This document shows positions 43,619 to 51,188 of a stretch of DNA of 64,000 nucleotides, one piece after another. Every line of letters begins with the position of its first letter. The stretch's first letter is position 1. The stretch comes from Micromonospora sp. H61 (GTDB taxonomy: Bacteria > Actinomycetota > Actinomycetes > Mycobacteriales > Micromonosporaceae). The position numbers were made by a program, and so were the translations under genes. The stretch is from assembly GCF_018070325.1 (NCBI RefSeq), contig NZ_JAGPXY010000014.1, forward strand, positions 47,304-111,303. The letters are read 5' to 3'. The notes under the pieces were generated by a model that did not search any database, was not told the DNA's origin, and saw only the letters and a list, made by a program, of their open reading frames with translations.

Positions 43619-43635
43619 CTTACCTCTCCGGTAAG
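43619..43635. promoter_or_regulatory. Palindrome over the ribosome-binding site of the XRE-DUF5753 gene
   Basis: CTTACC (43619-43624) and GGTAAG (43630-43635) are perfect inverted arms around TCTCC. On the mRNA they bracket the GGAGA Shine-Dalgarno core, one base before the ATG. It could be a repressor operator or an RNA hairpin presenting or hiding the ribosome site. Confidence 0.55.
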
Positions 43636-43815
43636 TACGTGACTGCGCTGTGTAGTAAGTCCTGGCATCCTCCCCTGTCCGCGCCGCTCAGTCCAGGGTG
43701 GATAGCACGCGGCCCGGCCGGTGGAGGCGACGTCCCGGCGACTGGGTCCTGCGTTCGGGCCGCCCCGGTCATCCCCCGATCGGGGCGGCCCTCGTCGACT
43801 GGGAGGAGATCAGCC

Positions 43816-44043
43816 TTGTTCGGGTTCATCCGTGGCGGGAACGGGGTGCGGTGGTCGTACCGGAGAAGGAAGGTTGCGGCACCGGAGGCCGTGCCGGGCG
43901 CGACCGGATCGGAGCGGTCGGTAGGCCCGCCGAATCAACCACCCGCGTGGGCGAACGGGCCGACGGTGGCCCTGCCGCGACCAGGCCGGGCCGGTTGGCT
44001 GACCCCGGCGCAAACCTGGCGCGCGAACGGTGGCCGCTGGTGA
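43816..44043 (+). CDS. Small conserved hypothetical protein ending in a WRANGGRW motif
   Basis: The product has 75 residues if started at TTG 43816, which has GGGAGGAG nine bases ahead. The N-terminus is basic and aromatic (FGFIRGGNGVRWSYRRRK). The middle is Pro/Ala-rich. The end reads LTPAQTWRANGGRW. I recall short actinomycete proteins with this QxWRANGG ending next to XRE-DUF5753 loci, with no known function. The ORF frame extends upstream to 43639 but without protein-like sequence. Confidence 0.5.
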   Translation: MFGFIRGGNGVRWSYRRRKVAAPEAVPGATGSERSVGPPNQPPAWANGPTVALPRPGRAGWLTPAQTWRANGGRW

Positions 44044-44075
44044 GCTGCGCCGGCCGGGAGCGCCACGCCACCACA

Positions 44076-44121
44076 AGCGATATACCTCTGAGTCATATTT
44101 ATGCCTCAGAGGTATATCGCT
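44076..44121. repeat. 46-bp AT-rich palindrome
   Basis: Arms 44076-44092 and 44105-44121 are perfectly complementary over 17 bp. After one mismatch, CAT/ATG pairing continues to an ATTT loop. The arms include GATATACCTCTGAG. The base composition is far more AT-rich than the surroundings. It could be an extragenic palindromic repeat, an operator or a hairpin. Confidence 0.7.
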
Positions 44122-44185
44122 CAAACCGGAGAGACCCTTCGACCACCGTACGGGTTCGGCCGATCGCGAAGACCGGGCCCGGCTG

Positions 44186-44959
44186 GTGAGCCGGCCACAC
44201 GTGCCGATGCGGCCGCTGTGGCGGTGTCGGGGCTGCGGCGCGCACTGGCCGTGTCAGCCGGCGCGGCTGGCACTGCTCGCTGAGTACCGAGACGACCGCG
44301 TGGGGCTGCTGGTCTACCTGGCCACGATGATGGCGGAGGCCGGTGATCAGCTCGCCCGGCTCGGCGGACGACCCGCCGATCTGCACGAGCGCTTCCTTGG
44401 TTGGGCGAGGGGTCGGGGCGGCACAATGTTTCACGTGAATCATGAGCCGGGTGCCGAGATCCACCACACCGATCCGTTCGCGGTGCCGACCGGGCAACGG
44501 TCGCCGGTACGCCGGCTGCGTGGTCGCCTCGCCGCACCGGTGACCCTCTGGACGGCGCCCGGTCCGGCCGGGCTGACCGTCTCGTCCACCCTGGTGGCTG
44601 AGGGGGAACCGGACCGGCTGCTCGGGCTGATCGATGCGGAGTCCGACCTCTGGGCGGCCGTCGAGGAGTCGGGTCGGTTCGCTGTCACACCGCTCGGCCC
44701 GCCGCACCGGCAGCTCGCCGACCGGTTCGCCGGCCTCTTCCCCGCCCCGGGCGGGCTCTTCGCCACCGGCGCGTGGAACGAGACGCCGTACGGGCCGGTT
44801 CCGGCGGACGCCGGCGGCTGGGTCGGATGCCGGCTGGACACCGCCCGGGAGTACGGCTGGGGCCTGCTGGTCGAGGCCACGATCGAGGCGGTCGACCTGG
44901 CCGATGAGGCCACCCCGCTGCTGCACTACCGAGGTCGCTACCACGAGCTGCCGACCTGA
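44186..44959 (+). CDS. Zinc-ribbon-like domain fused to a flavin-reductase-like domain
   Basis: There is one open frame with no stop from 44186 (GTG) to 44959, 257 residues. Residues about 6-80 form a small cysteine module (WRCRGCGAHWPC) with a helical tail (YLATMMAEAGDQLARLGG). From about 90 comes a flavin-reductase-type FMN-binding domain (DPFAVPTGQRSPVRRLRGRLAAPVTLWTA, LTVSSTLVAEGEP, RYHEL). In my recollection these two units are usually encoded separately. Here an internal ATG at 44426 would start the second (MFHVNHEP) and lies on a parS-like site. Either a genuine fusion, or two products from one frame, is possible. GTG 44201 is a further start option. Confidence 0.65.
   Translation: MSRPHVPMRPLWRCRGCGAHWPCQPARLALLAEYRDDRVGLLVYLATMMAEAGDQLARLGGRPADLHERFLGWARGRGGTMFHVNHEPGAEIHHTDPFAVPTGQRSPVRRLRGRLAAPVTLWTAPGPAGLTVSSTLVAEGEPDRLLGLIDAESDLWAAVEESGRFAVTPLGPPHRQLADRFAGLFPAPGGLFATGAWNETPYGPVPADAGGWVGCRLDTAREYGWGLLVEATIEAVDLADEATPLLHYRGRYHELPT
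44427..44442. promoter_or_regulatory. parS-like ParB-binding site (15/16)
   Basis: TGTTTCACGTGAATCA differs from the bacterial parS consensus TGTTTCACGTGAAACA at one base. It sits in coding sequence at the internal ATG of the flavin-reductase domain and is translated FHVNH, as seen for parS sites embedded at gene starts in other bacteria. Confidence 0.6.
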
Positions 44960-44992
44960 ACGGACCCTTCGCCACGGGCGACCGATCATCGC

Positions 44993-45008
44993 AGTGACCT
45001 GAGTCACT
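44993..45008. promoter_or_regulatory. Crp/FNR-like palindrome upstream of the acetate permease operon
   Basis: AGTGAC-CTGA-GTCACT is a perfect palindrome containing GTGA-N6-TCAC, the half-site pattern of Crp/GlxR-type regulators. It lies 127 bases before the DUF485 gene. Crp-type control of acetate uptake is known in actinobacteria, so the position is sensible. Confidence 0.5.
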
Positions 45009-45134
45009 TGGCGCAGCCAGCCAACCGCTCGGCGCACTCGCCGACCGGCGTCGATCTCAGCCTTCCCTGCCGGGGAGTGCGCTCTTTACGGTGCGCGAAA
45101 CTCCTCTGACGCCTGTGAAGGTGGTGATCCACAG

Positions 45135-45500
45135 ATGTCCACGGACACACCCGCTCCGGCCGCTTCCCAGTCGGACAAGTACCTGGCCGTACAACGGTCG
45201 GACGAGTTCGCCGGGCTGCGGCGTGCGCTGCGCGGCTTCGTCTTCCCGATGACCGTCGCGTTCTTCCTGTGGTATGCGCTCTACGTCATTCTCTCCGCGT
45301 ACGCCCGGGACTTCATGGGCACGAAGCTGTTCGGCAGCAACATCAACGTCGCACTGGTCTTCGGCCTGCTCCAGTTCGTCTCCACGTTCCTGATCGCCTG
45401 GCTCTACTCCCGGTACGCGGACCGGAAGATCGACCCCATCGCGGACCGGATCCGCGCCGAGATCGGGGAGGTGACCCGTGAAGACGGTTCACGCGGTTGA
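45135..45500 (+). CDS. DUF485 inner-membrane protein (YjcH-like)
   Basis: The product has 121 residues. Two TM helices (FVFPMTVAFFLWYALYVILSAYA and NINVALVFGLLQFVSTFLIAWLY) are linked by the typical RDFMG loop and followed by the charged YSRYADRKIDPIADRIR tail. DUF485 proteins accompany ActP permeases. The ATG follows GAAGGTGGTG. The gene overlaps actP by 23 bases. Confidence 0.9.
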   Translation: MSTDTPAPAASQSDKYLAVQRSDEFAGLRRALRGFVFPMTVAFFLWYALYVILSAYARDFMGTKLFGSNINVALVFGLLQFVSTFLIAWLYSRYADRKIDPIADRIRAEIGEVTREDGSRG

Positions 45501-47169
45501 GACGTTCCTCGCGGCTGAGGCGGGCGATCACACCGCCCGCAACCTGACCATCACGCTGTTCCTGGTCTTCGTGGCGGTGACCCTGGGCATCACCATCTGG
45601 GCCAGCCGGCAGACCAAGACGGCGACCGACTTCTACGCCGGCGGCCGGTCCTTCTCCGGCTTCCAGAACGGCATGGCGATCGGCGGCGACTACATGTCGG
45701 CCGCCTCGTTCCTCGGCATCGCCGGCATCATCGCGCTCTACGGCTACGACGGCTTCCTCTACTCGATCGGCTTCCTGGTCGCCTGGCTGGTGGCCCTGCT
45801 GCTGGTCGCGGAGCTGCTGCGGAACTCGGGCCGGTACACGATGGCGGACGTGCTGGCCTTCCGGATGCGTCAGCGTCCGGTGCGTACGGCGGCGGCGGTC
45901 TCCACCATCACGGTGTCGATCTTCTACCTGCTCGCCCAGATGGTCGGCGCAGGCGCGCTGGTCGCGCTGCTGCTCGGCATCCGGCCGGGGACGACCTTCC
46001 TCGGCATGGACGCGGACACCGCGAAGGTGGCCACCATCATCATGGTCGGCACGCTGATGATCATCTACGTGACAGTGGGTGGCATGAAGGGCACCACCTA
46101 CGTGCAGATCGTCAAGGCGTTCCTGCTCATGGGCGGCGCGCTGTTGATGACGATCCTGGTGCTGGCGAAGTTCAACTTCAACCTGTCGGAGCTGCTCGGC
46201 CAGGCGGCCGCCGCGTCCGGCAAGGGCAGCGCGTTCCTCGAACCCGGGCTCCGGTACGGCGTCGAGGTCGCCGGCAACTCGACGCAGACGTTCTACAACA
46301 AGGTCGACCTGCTGTCCCTGGGCATCGCCCTGGTGCTCGGCACCGCCGGTCTGCCGCACATCCTGATCCGCTTCTACACGGTGCCGACCGCGAAGGCGGC
46401 CCGTAAGAGCGTGCTCTGGGCGATCGGCATCATCGGCACCTTCTACCTGCTCACCCTGGCCCTCGGCTTCGGTGCGGCGGCGCTGGTCGGCAGCCAGGCG
46501 ATCACGGCACAGGACAAGGCCGGCAACACCGCCGCGCCGCAGCTGGCCGAAGCGCTCGGCATCGACTTCTTCGGCGGCGAACTGGGCGGGGCAGCCCTGC
46601 TGGCGATCATCGCGGCGGTCGCCTTCGCCACCATCCTCGCGGTGGTCGCCGGGTTGACGCTGGCCTCGTCGTCCAGCCTGGCGCACGACTTCTACGCGAA
46701 CGTGCTGAAGAAGGGTGAGGCGTCGGAGCGGCAGGAGGTGCGGGTCGCCCGGATCTCCGCCCTGGGGATCGGCGCGGTGTCGATCGCCCTGTCGATCTAC
46801 GCGCAGAACCTCAACGTGGCGTTCCTGGTGGCGCTGGCCTTCGCGGTCGCCGCCTCGGGCAACCTGCCGGCGATCCTCTACAGCCTCTTCTGGCGGCGGT
46901 TCAACACCTCCGGCGCGGTGTGGGCGATCTACGGCGGGCTGCTCTCGGCCGTGCTGCTGGTGTTCTTCTCGCCGGTGGTCTCCGGTGCGGCAACCTCGAT
47001 GTTCCCGAACCACGACTGGCAGTGGTTCCCGCTGTCCAACCCGGGCATCCTCTCCATCCCGTTCGGTTTCCTCTGCGGGTGGATCGGCACTGTCATCTCC
47101 AAGGAGCACGACGAGGACAAGTACGCGGAGCTGGAGGTGCGCGCCCTGACCGGCTCTGGCGCCCACTGA
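45478..47169 (+). CDS. actP: Cation/acetate symporter ActP
   Basis: The product has 563 residues with 13 predicted TM helices. SSS-family signatures include TDFYAGGRSFSGFQNGMAIGGDYMSAASFLGIAGI, FYLLAQMVGAGALV, GTAGLPHILIRFYTVPTAKAARKSV and VAFATILAVVAGLTLASSSSLAHDFY. It imports acetate (and probably glyoxylate or pyruvate) with Na+ or H+. GTG 45478 lies inside the DUF485 gene, giving translational coupling. A strong terminator follows, so this is a two-gene operon. Confidence 0.93.
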   Translation: MKTVHAVETFLAAEAGDHTARNLTITLFLVFVAVTLGITIWASRQTKTATDFYAGGRSFSGFQNGMAIGGDYMSAASFLGIAGIIALYGYDGFLYSIGFLVAWLVALLLVAELLRNSGRYTMADVLAFRMRQRPVRTAAAVSTITVSIFYLLAQMVGAGALVALLLGIRPGTTFLGMDADTAKVATIIMVGTLMIIYVTVGGMKGTTYVQIVKAFLLMGGALLMTILVLAKFNFNLSELLGQAAAASGKGSAFLEPGLRYGVEVAGNSTQTFYNKVDLLSLGIALVLGTAGLPHILIRFYTVPTAKAARKSVLWAIGIIGTFYLLTLALGFGAAALVGSQAITAQDKAGNTAAPQLAEALGIDFFGGELGGAALLAIIAAVAFATILAVVAGLTLASSSSLAHDFYANVLKKGEASERQEVRVARISALGIGAVSIALSIYAQNLNVAFLVALAFAVAASGNLPAILYSLFWRRFNTSGAVWAIYGGLLSAVLLVFFSPVVSGAATSMFPNHDWQWFPLSNPGILSIPFGFLCGWIGTVISKEHDEDKYAELEVRALTGSGAH

Positions 47170-47184
47170 TCGCGGCACCTGTCG

Positions 47185-47225
47185 AGGGGTTCCCTGTTGA
47201 CGTGCGACGTCAACAGGGGACCCCT
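47185..47225. terminator. Strong hairpin terminator after actP
   Basis: About 19 paired bases with one G-T pair (left arm 47185-47203, right arm 47207-47225) and a GCG loop, 15 bases after the actP stop. The right arm ends CCCCTT. It isolates the acetate operon from the epimerase gene. Confidence 0.8.
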
Positions 47226-47258
47226 TCCGCGAATTCGGCGGTCGGTAGGCTGAGCCGC

Positions 47259-48236
47259 ATGAAGGTTGCTGAGCGCTTTGGTTCCGATCACCGCGTCCTC
47301 GTCACCGGCGGAGCTGGCTTCGTCCCGTCACACCTGGTGGACGCCCTGATCGCCCGAGGCTGCACGGTGGTGGCGCTGGACAACTTCGTGACCGGCTCCA
47401 AGGAGAACGTCGCCCACCTGCTGGATCGGCCGACCTTCACCCTCGTCGAGGCGGACATCTCCGACGGTCTGCCGACCCACCACCCGGCGCTGGCCGAGCG
47501 GTTCGACGCGATCCTGCACATGGCCTCTCCGGCCAGCCCCACCGACTTCGCCCAGTTGCCGGTGGAGATCCTCCGGGTCGGCTCGGTCGGCACCCTGCAC
47601 CTGCTGGAGCGCGCGGCCGCCGACGGCGCCCGGTTCCTGATGGCCTCCACCTCCGAGGCGTACGGAGATCCGAAGGAACACCCGCAGCGGGAGACCTACT
47701 GGGGCAACGTCAACCCGATCGGGGTCCGCAGCGTCTACGACGAGGCCAAGCGCTTCTCCGAGGCCGCGACGATGGCGTACCACCGCTACCGGGGGCTCGA
47801 CGCGGCGATCGTCCGGATCTTCAACACGTACGGCCCGCGGATGCGCCCGGACGACGGCCGCGCCATCCCCACGTTCATCTCCCAGGCGCTGCGCGGCGAG
47901 CCGATCACCGTGCACGGCACTGGTAACCAGACCCGGTCCATCTGCTTCGTCGAGGATCTGGTGCGCGGCATCCTGCTGCTGCTCGACTCGACCGAGACGG
48001 GCCCGGTCAACTGCGGTACCGAGCACGAGCTGACCATGCGGCAACTCGCCGAGTTGATCGTGTCGCTCTCCGACAGCACCTCGAAGGTGACCTATGTCAC
48101 CCGCAGCTCGGACGACCCGGAGATGCGTCGACCGGATCTCACGCTCGCTCGTGAACTGCTCGGATACGAGCCGTCGGTCGCGCCCGAAGATGGCCTGCGA
48201 CGCACGATCGAGTACTTCCGGTCGCGGCTAGGGTAA
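47259..48236 (+). CDS. NAD-dependent epimerase/dehydratase, UDP-glucuronate decarboxylase-like
   Basis: The product has 325 residues, an extended SDR. Motifs are VLVTGGAGFVPSHL, DNFVTGSKENV, HMASPASPTDF, the catalytic STSEAYGDP and SVYDEAKRFSEA (Tyr-x3-Lys), RIFNTYGPRMRPDDGR and FVEDLVRGI. The YDEAKR and GPRMRPDDGR stretches are those of UDP-xylose synthases. One oddity: the third glycine of the nucleotide-binding GxxGxxG is replaced by proline (GGAGFVP). That might weaken or reshape NAD binding. The enzyme would supply a pentose donor for cell-surface glycans, consistent with the three LCP ligase genes downstream. Confidence 0.85.
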   Translation: MKVAERFGSDHRVLVTGGAGFVPSHLVDALIARGCTVVALDNFVTGSKENVAHLLDRPTFTLVEADISDGLPTHHPALAERFDAILHMASPASPTDFAQLPVEILRVGSVGTLHLLERAAADGARFLMASTSEAYGDPKEHPQRETYWGNVNPIGVRSVYDEAKRFSEAATMAYHRYRGLDAAIVRIFNTYGPRMRPDDGRAIPTFISQALRGEPITVHGTGNQTRSICFVEDLVRGILLLLDSTETGPVNCGTEHELTMRQLAELIVSLSDSTSKVTYVTRSSDDPEMRRPDLTLARELLGYEPSVAPEDGLRRTIEYFRSRLG

Positions 48237-48312
48237 CCAGATCTTCGCGTACCGCCTGCCGCTGAGTGTCGCCTGAAGGCGGCAGTGGCTCCCGCTACGT
48301 ACCCTGAGTTAC

Positions 48313-49539
48313 ATGTCCGCGACCTCGTCAGCCGGTGTCCCGCATCCGTACCTGCACCGCAGCGCCGGGCGCGCATCGGTGCCCGGCCCCGATCGGGGCG
48401 CCTCCGGGCGCGCCCGTCCGACCGAGGCGCGCTTCTACCCGTCGTACGACGAGGAGCAGCCTCGGTCCGGCGGCCCGGCGGGGCCCACCGGGCCCGGTGG
48501 GCCGGGTGGCACCGGCGGGTCGGGGCGGCGCGGCCCGCGACCGCGTTGGGGTCGGATCGCCCTGGTGGCCGGGGCCGCGGTGCTGGTGCTGGCGCTGCTC
48601 GGCAGCGTCGGCGCCTGGTTGTACGCCCGCAACCTCAACAGTGACCTGGCCCGCACCGACCCGTTCTCGGAGATCACCGGTGGTCGGCCCGCCAAGACCG
48701 TCGACGGTGCGCTGAACATCCTGCTGGTCGGCAGCGACTCACGGGACCCGGACGCGCCGGTCGACAGCAAGAGTCAGTGGCGCGCCGACACGATCATCGT
48801 CATGCACATTCCGGCCGATCACCAGGAGGCCTACCTGGTCTCCATCCCCCGGGACCTGTACGTGCCGATCCCGGAGAGCGCCGGCGCGGACTGCGGCTCC
48901 GGTTCGCGCGCGAAGATCAACGCAGCGTTCGCGTTCGGTGGGCTGCCGCTGGCGGTACGCACCGTGGAGTGCTTCACCGACGTTCGGATCGACCACGTGA
49001 TGGCTATCGACTTCGGCGGTTTCAAGGAGGTCACCGACGCTCTCGGCGGGGTGGACCTGAAGGTGGAGCGCACCATCACCTCGATCCACAAGCCGTACCG
49101 GACCTTCACCAAGGGCACCAACCACATGGACGGCGCGGAGGCGCTGGACTGGATCCGGCAACGCAAGCAGTTCCCGGACGGGGACTTCGCCCGGATGCGG
49201 CACCAGCAGGAGTTCCTTCGGGCACTGATGGACAAGGCGGCCAGCACCGGCACGCTGGCGAACCCGAAGAAGCTCAACGATTTCCTCAAGTCGGTGACCG
49301 CGGCCGTAACCGTCGACCAGACTTTCTCGGTTACAGACATGGCGCTGCAGTTCCGTAACCTGCGCGGCCAGAACCTCACCTTTGTGACCAGCCCGAACTC
49401 GGGCAGCGACACCATCAACGGCGAGTCGGTGGTGGTGTCGGACCGGGAGAAGGCGCTCGCGATGTACCAGGCCATGTCCGGAGACACGATGGCCGACTGG
49501 GTCAAGGCGAACCCGCCGAAGAGCAACGACGGCGGCTGA
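48313..49539 (+). CDS. LCP-family (LytR-CpsA-Psr) glycopolymer ligase, first of three
   Basis: The product has 408 residues. A long Gly/Pro/Arg-rich cytoplasmic tail (about 1-75) precedes one TM helix (IALVAGAAVLVLALLGSVGAWLYA). The LCP domain has NILLVGSDSRDPDA, WRADTIIVMHIPADHQEAYLVSIPRDLYV, KINAAFAFGG and LDWIRQRKQFPDGDFARMRHQQEF, with the Arg and Asp residues that bind the prenyl-pyrophosphate substrate. It attaches wall glycopolymers to peptidoglycan on the outer membrane face. A free cysteine pair in the domain is common in actinomycete members. Confidence 0.9.
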   Translation: MSATSSAGVPHPYLHRSAGRASVPGPDRGASGRARPTEARFYPSYDEEQPRSGGPAGPTGPGGPGGTGGSGRRGPRPRWGRIALVAGAAVLVLALLGSVGAWLYARNLNSDLARTDPFSEITGGRPAKTVDGALNILLVGSDSRDPDAPVDSKSQWRADTIIVMHIPADHQEAYLVSIPRDLYVPIPESAGADCGSGSRAKINAAFAFGGLPLAVRTVECFTDVRIDHVMAIDFGGFKEVTDALGGVDLKVERTITSIHKPYRTFTKGTNHMDGAEALDWIRQRKQFPDGDFARMRHQQEFLRALMDKAASTGTLANPKKLNDFLKSVTAAVTVDQTFSVTDMALQFRNLRGQNLTFVTSPNSGSDTINGESVVVSDREKALAMYQAMSGDTMADWVKANPPKSNDGG

Positions 49540-49698
49540 CCGTGGCCCGGCTGGCACCAGCCGTTCGGGTCATCGAGCAGCGACGATCGACTGAGTCTGC
49601 GAAATTCGACGTCCGGATTGACCCGGGATGAACTCGCCAAGTCGATTTGATGTACGTACAGTGGTGCCGCCCCCTCCTGATCACGAGCTGGAGCACGC

Positions 49699-50967
49699 AT
49701 GCCGGTTCAGGCCAGTCGTCGCCCTTCTTCCTCCGGGTCCGCCGCCCCCAGCGGTCGAGTCGCTGCGGCCATACCCGCGCAGGCACGCCCCTCGGGCGGC
49801 GGGCCGGGCTCGCGTCCGCCCGGCAGCGGCGGTGGTGGCGGTGGCGACCGCCCGGGTGGTGGTGGGTCGAAGAAGCGGACCAAGCGCAAGGACCCGCTCT
49901 GGGCCAGGCTGACCGTCGTCTTCGGTGCCGTGCTGATGCTGAGCAGCGGGGTGGCCATCGTCGGCAGCAAGGCGTTGATCGGGCAGGCGACCGGCGGCAT
50001 CGCGAAGGGCAACCTGCTGGGTGACGCCGGCAAGTCCGACGCCGAGGGCGGTGCGAGCCTGGACGGCCCGATCGACATGCTGCTGCTCGGCGTGGACGCG
50101 CGGGAGCGCTGGGCCGCCGACGACGTCCGCTCCGACAGCATCATCGTCCTGCACATTCCGGCCACGCACGACCAGGCGTACCTGATCTCGATCCCGCGGG
50201 ACACCGAGGCGCAGATCCCGGCGTTCAAGAAGAGCGGCTACGGCGGCGGCTCCGGAAAGATCAACGCCGCGTTCCAGGCCGGTGCCGCCAACGGTGGCGG
50301 CTGGGAGGGTGGCGCCCAGCTGATGGCCCAGACGATCAAGCGCCTCACCGGGATCAGCTTCGACGGCGCGGCGATCATCAACTTCGGTGGCTTCAAGAAC
50401 GTCATCGACACCCTGGGCACGGTGCGGATCTGCGTCAGCCAGGAGGTCAAGTCGCTGCACATGTCGTACGTCGACGGCAAGCCGATGTGGAACGCGGACG
50501 CCAAGAAGACCGGCAAGCAGCGGACCCCGGTGGTGCACAAGAAGGGCTGCCAGGAGATGGAGGGTTGGGCCGCGCTGGACTACTCCCGGCAGCGCAAGTC
50601 CCTCAAGAACGGCGACTACGACCGGCAGGCCAACCAGCAGCAGCTGATCAAGGCGATGGCGAAGAAGGCCACCGAGGGCGGGATGTTGTCCAACCCGGCC
50701 AAGATGAACAACCTGATCAAGGCGGCGGGCAAGGCGTTCGTGCTGGACACCGGCGGCGTGCCGATCGAGGACTTCATCTTCACCATGCGCGGGGTCACCG
50801 GCAACGAGCTGACCATGCTCAAGACCAACAATGGCACCTTCAACGCCAACGACAACAACACCGAGGGCTTGAGCGAAGAGACGATGGCCATGTTCCAGGC
50901 GGTCAAGCAGGACAAGCTCGCCGAATTCGTCTTCACCCACCCCGAGGTGATCTCCACCCGCAAGTGA
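49699..50967 (+). CDS. LCP-family glycopolymer ligase, second of three
   Basis: The product has 422 residues. A Gly/Pro-rich, basic cytoplasmic tail (1-70, ending KKRTKRKDPLW) is followed by a TM helix (LTVVFGAVLMLSSGVAIVGSKALI) and the LCP domain: IDMLLLGVDARERW, RSDSIIVLHIPATHDQAYLISIPRDTE, KINAAFQAGA, LDYSRQRKSLKNGDYDRQANQQQ. Arg and Asp ligands are present. It differs from its neighbours in the domain core and the longer loop before LDYSRQRK. The 159-base gap upstream may hold its own promoter. Confidence 0.9.
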   Translation: MPVQASRRPSSSGSAAPSGRVAAAIPAQARPSGGGPGSRPPGSGGGGGGDRPGGGGSKKRTKRKDPLWARLTVVFGAVLMLSSGVAIVGSKALIGQATGGIAKGNLLGDAGKSDAEGGASLDGPIDMLLLGVDARERWAADDVRSDSIIVLHIPATHDQAYLISIPRDTEAQIPAFKKSGYGGGSGKINAAFQAGAANGGGWEGGAQLMAQTIKRLTGISFDGAAIINFGGFKNVIDTLGTVRICVSQEVKSLHMSYVDGKPMWNADAKKTGKQRTPVVHKKGCQEMEGWAALDYSRQRKSLKNGDYDRQANQQQLIKAMAKKATEGGMLSNPAKMNNLIKAAGKAFVLDTGGVPIEDFIFTMRGVTGNELTMLKTNNGTFNANDNNTEGLSEETMAMFQAVKQDKLAEFVFTHPEVISTRK

Positions 50968-51188
50968 GGGCCGGGAGTCGCGGAAAGCCAGCGACGACCT
51001 CCTCACCGCCCGTAGCCTGACGTGAGCAGGTTTCACGTATCGGCTGCGGGGAGGCGGTCACGTCCAGGTGGGGACGGAACGCAACGGGCCGGGCCGGGAC
51101 GGCCCCGTCCGCCCGGTCGCCTCGCGCCCGTTGGCCGCGGATCCTGCTCGGCATCGGCCTGGCTCTCGTCCTACTGGCGGGGCTCGCC

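Noticed and set aside
43698..44189. 163-residue ORF between the small gene and the fusion gene
   Set aside because: It overlaps the better-supported small ORF in another frame and runs through the 46-bp palindrome without recognisable sequence.
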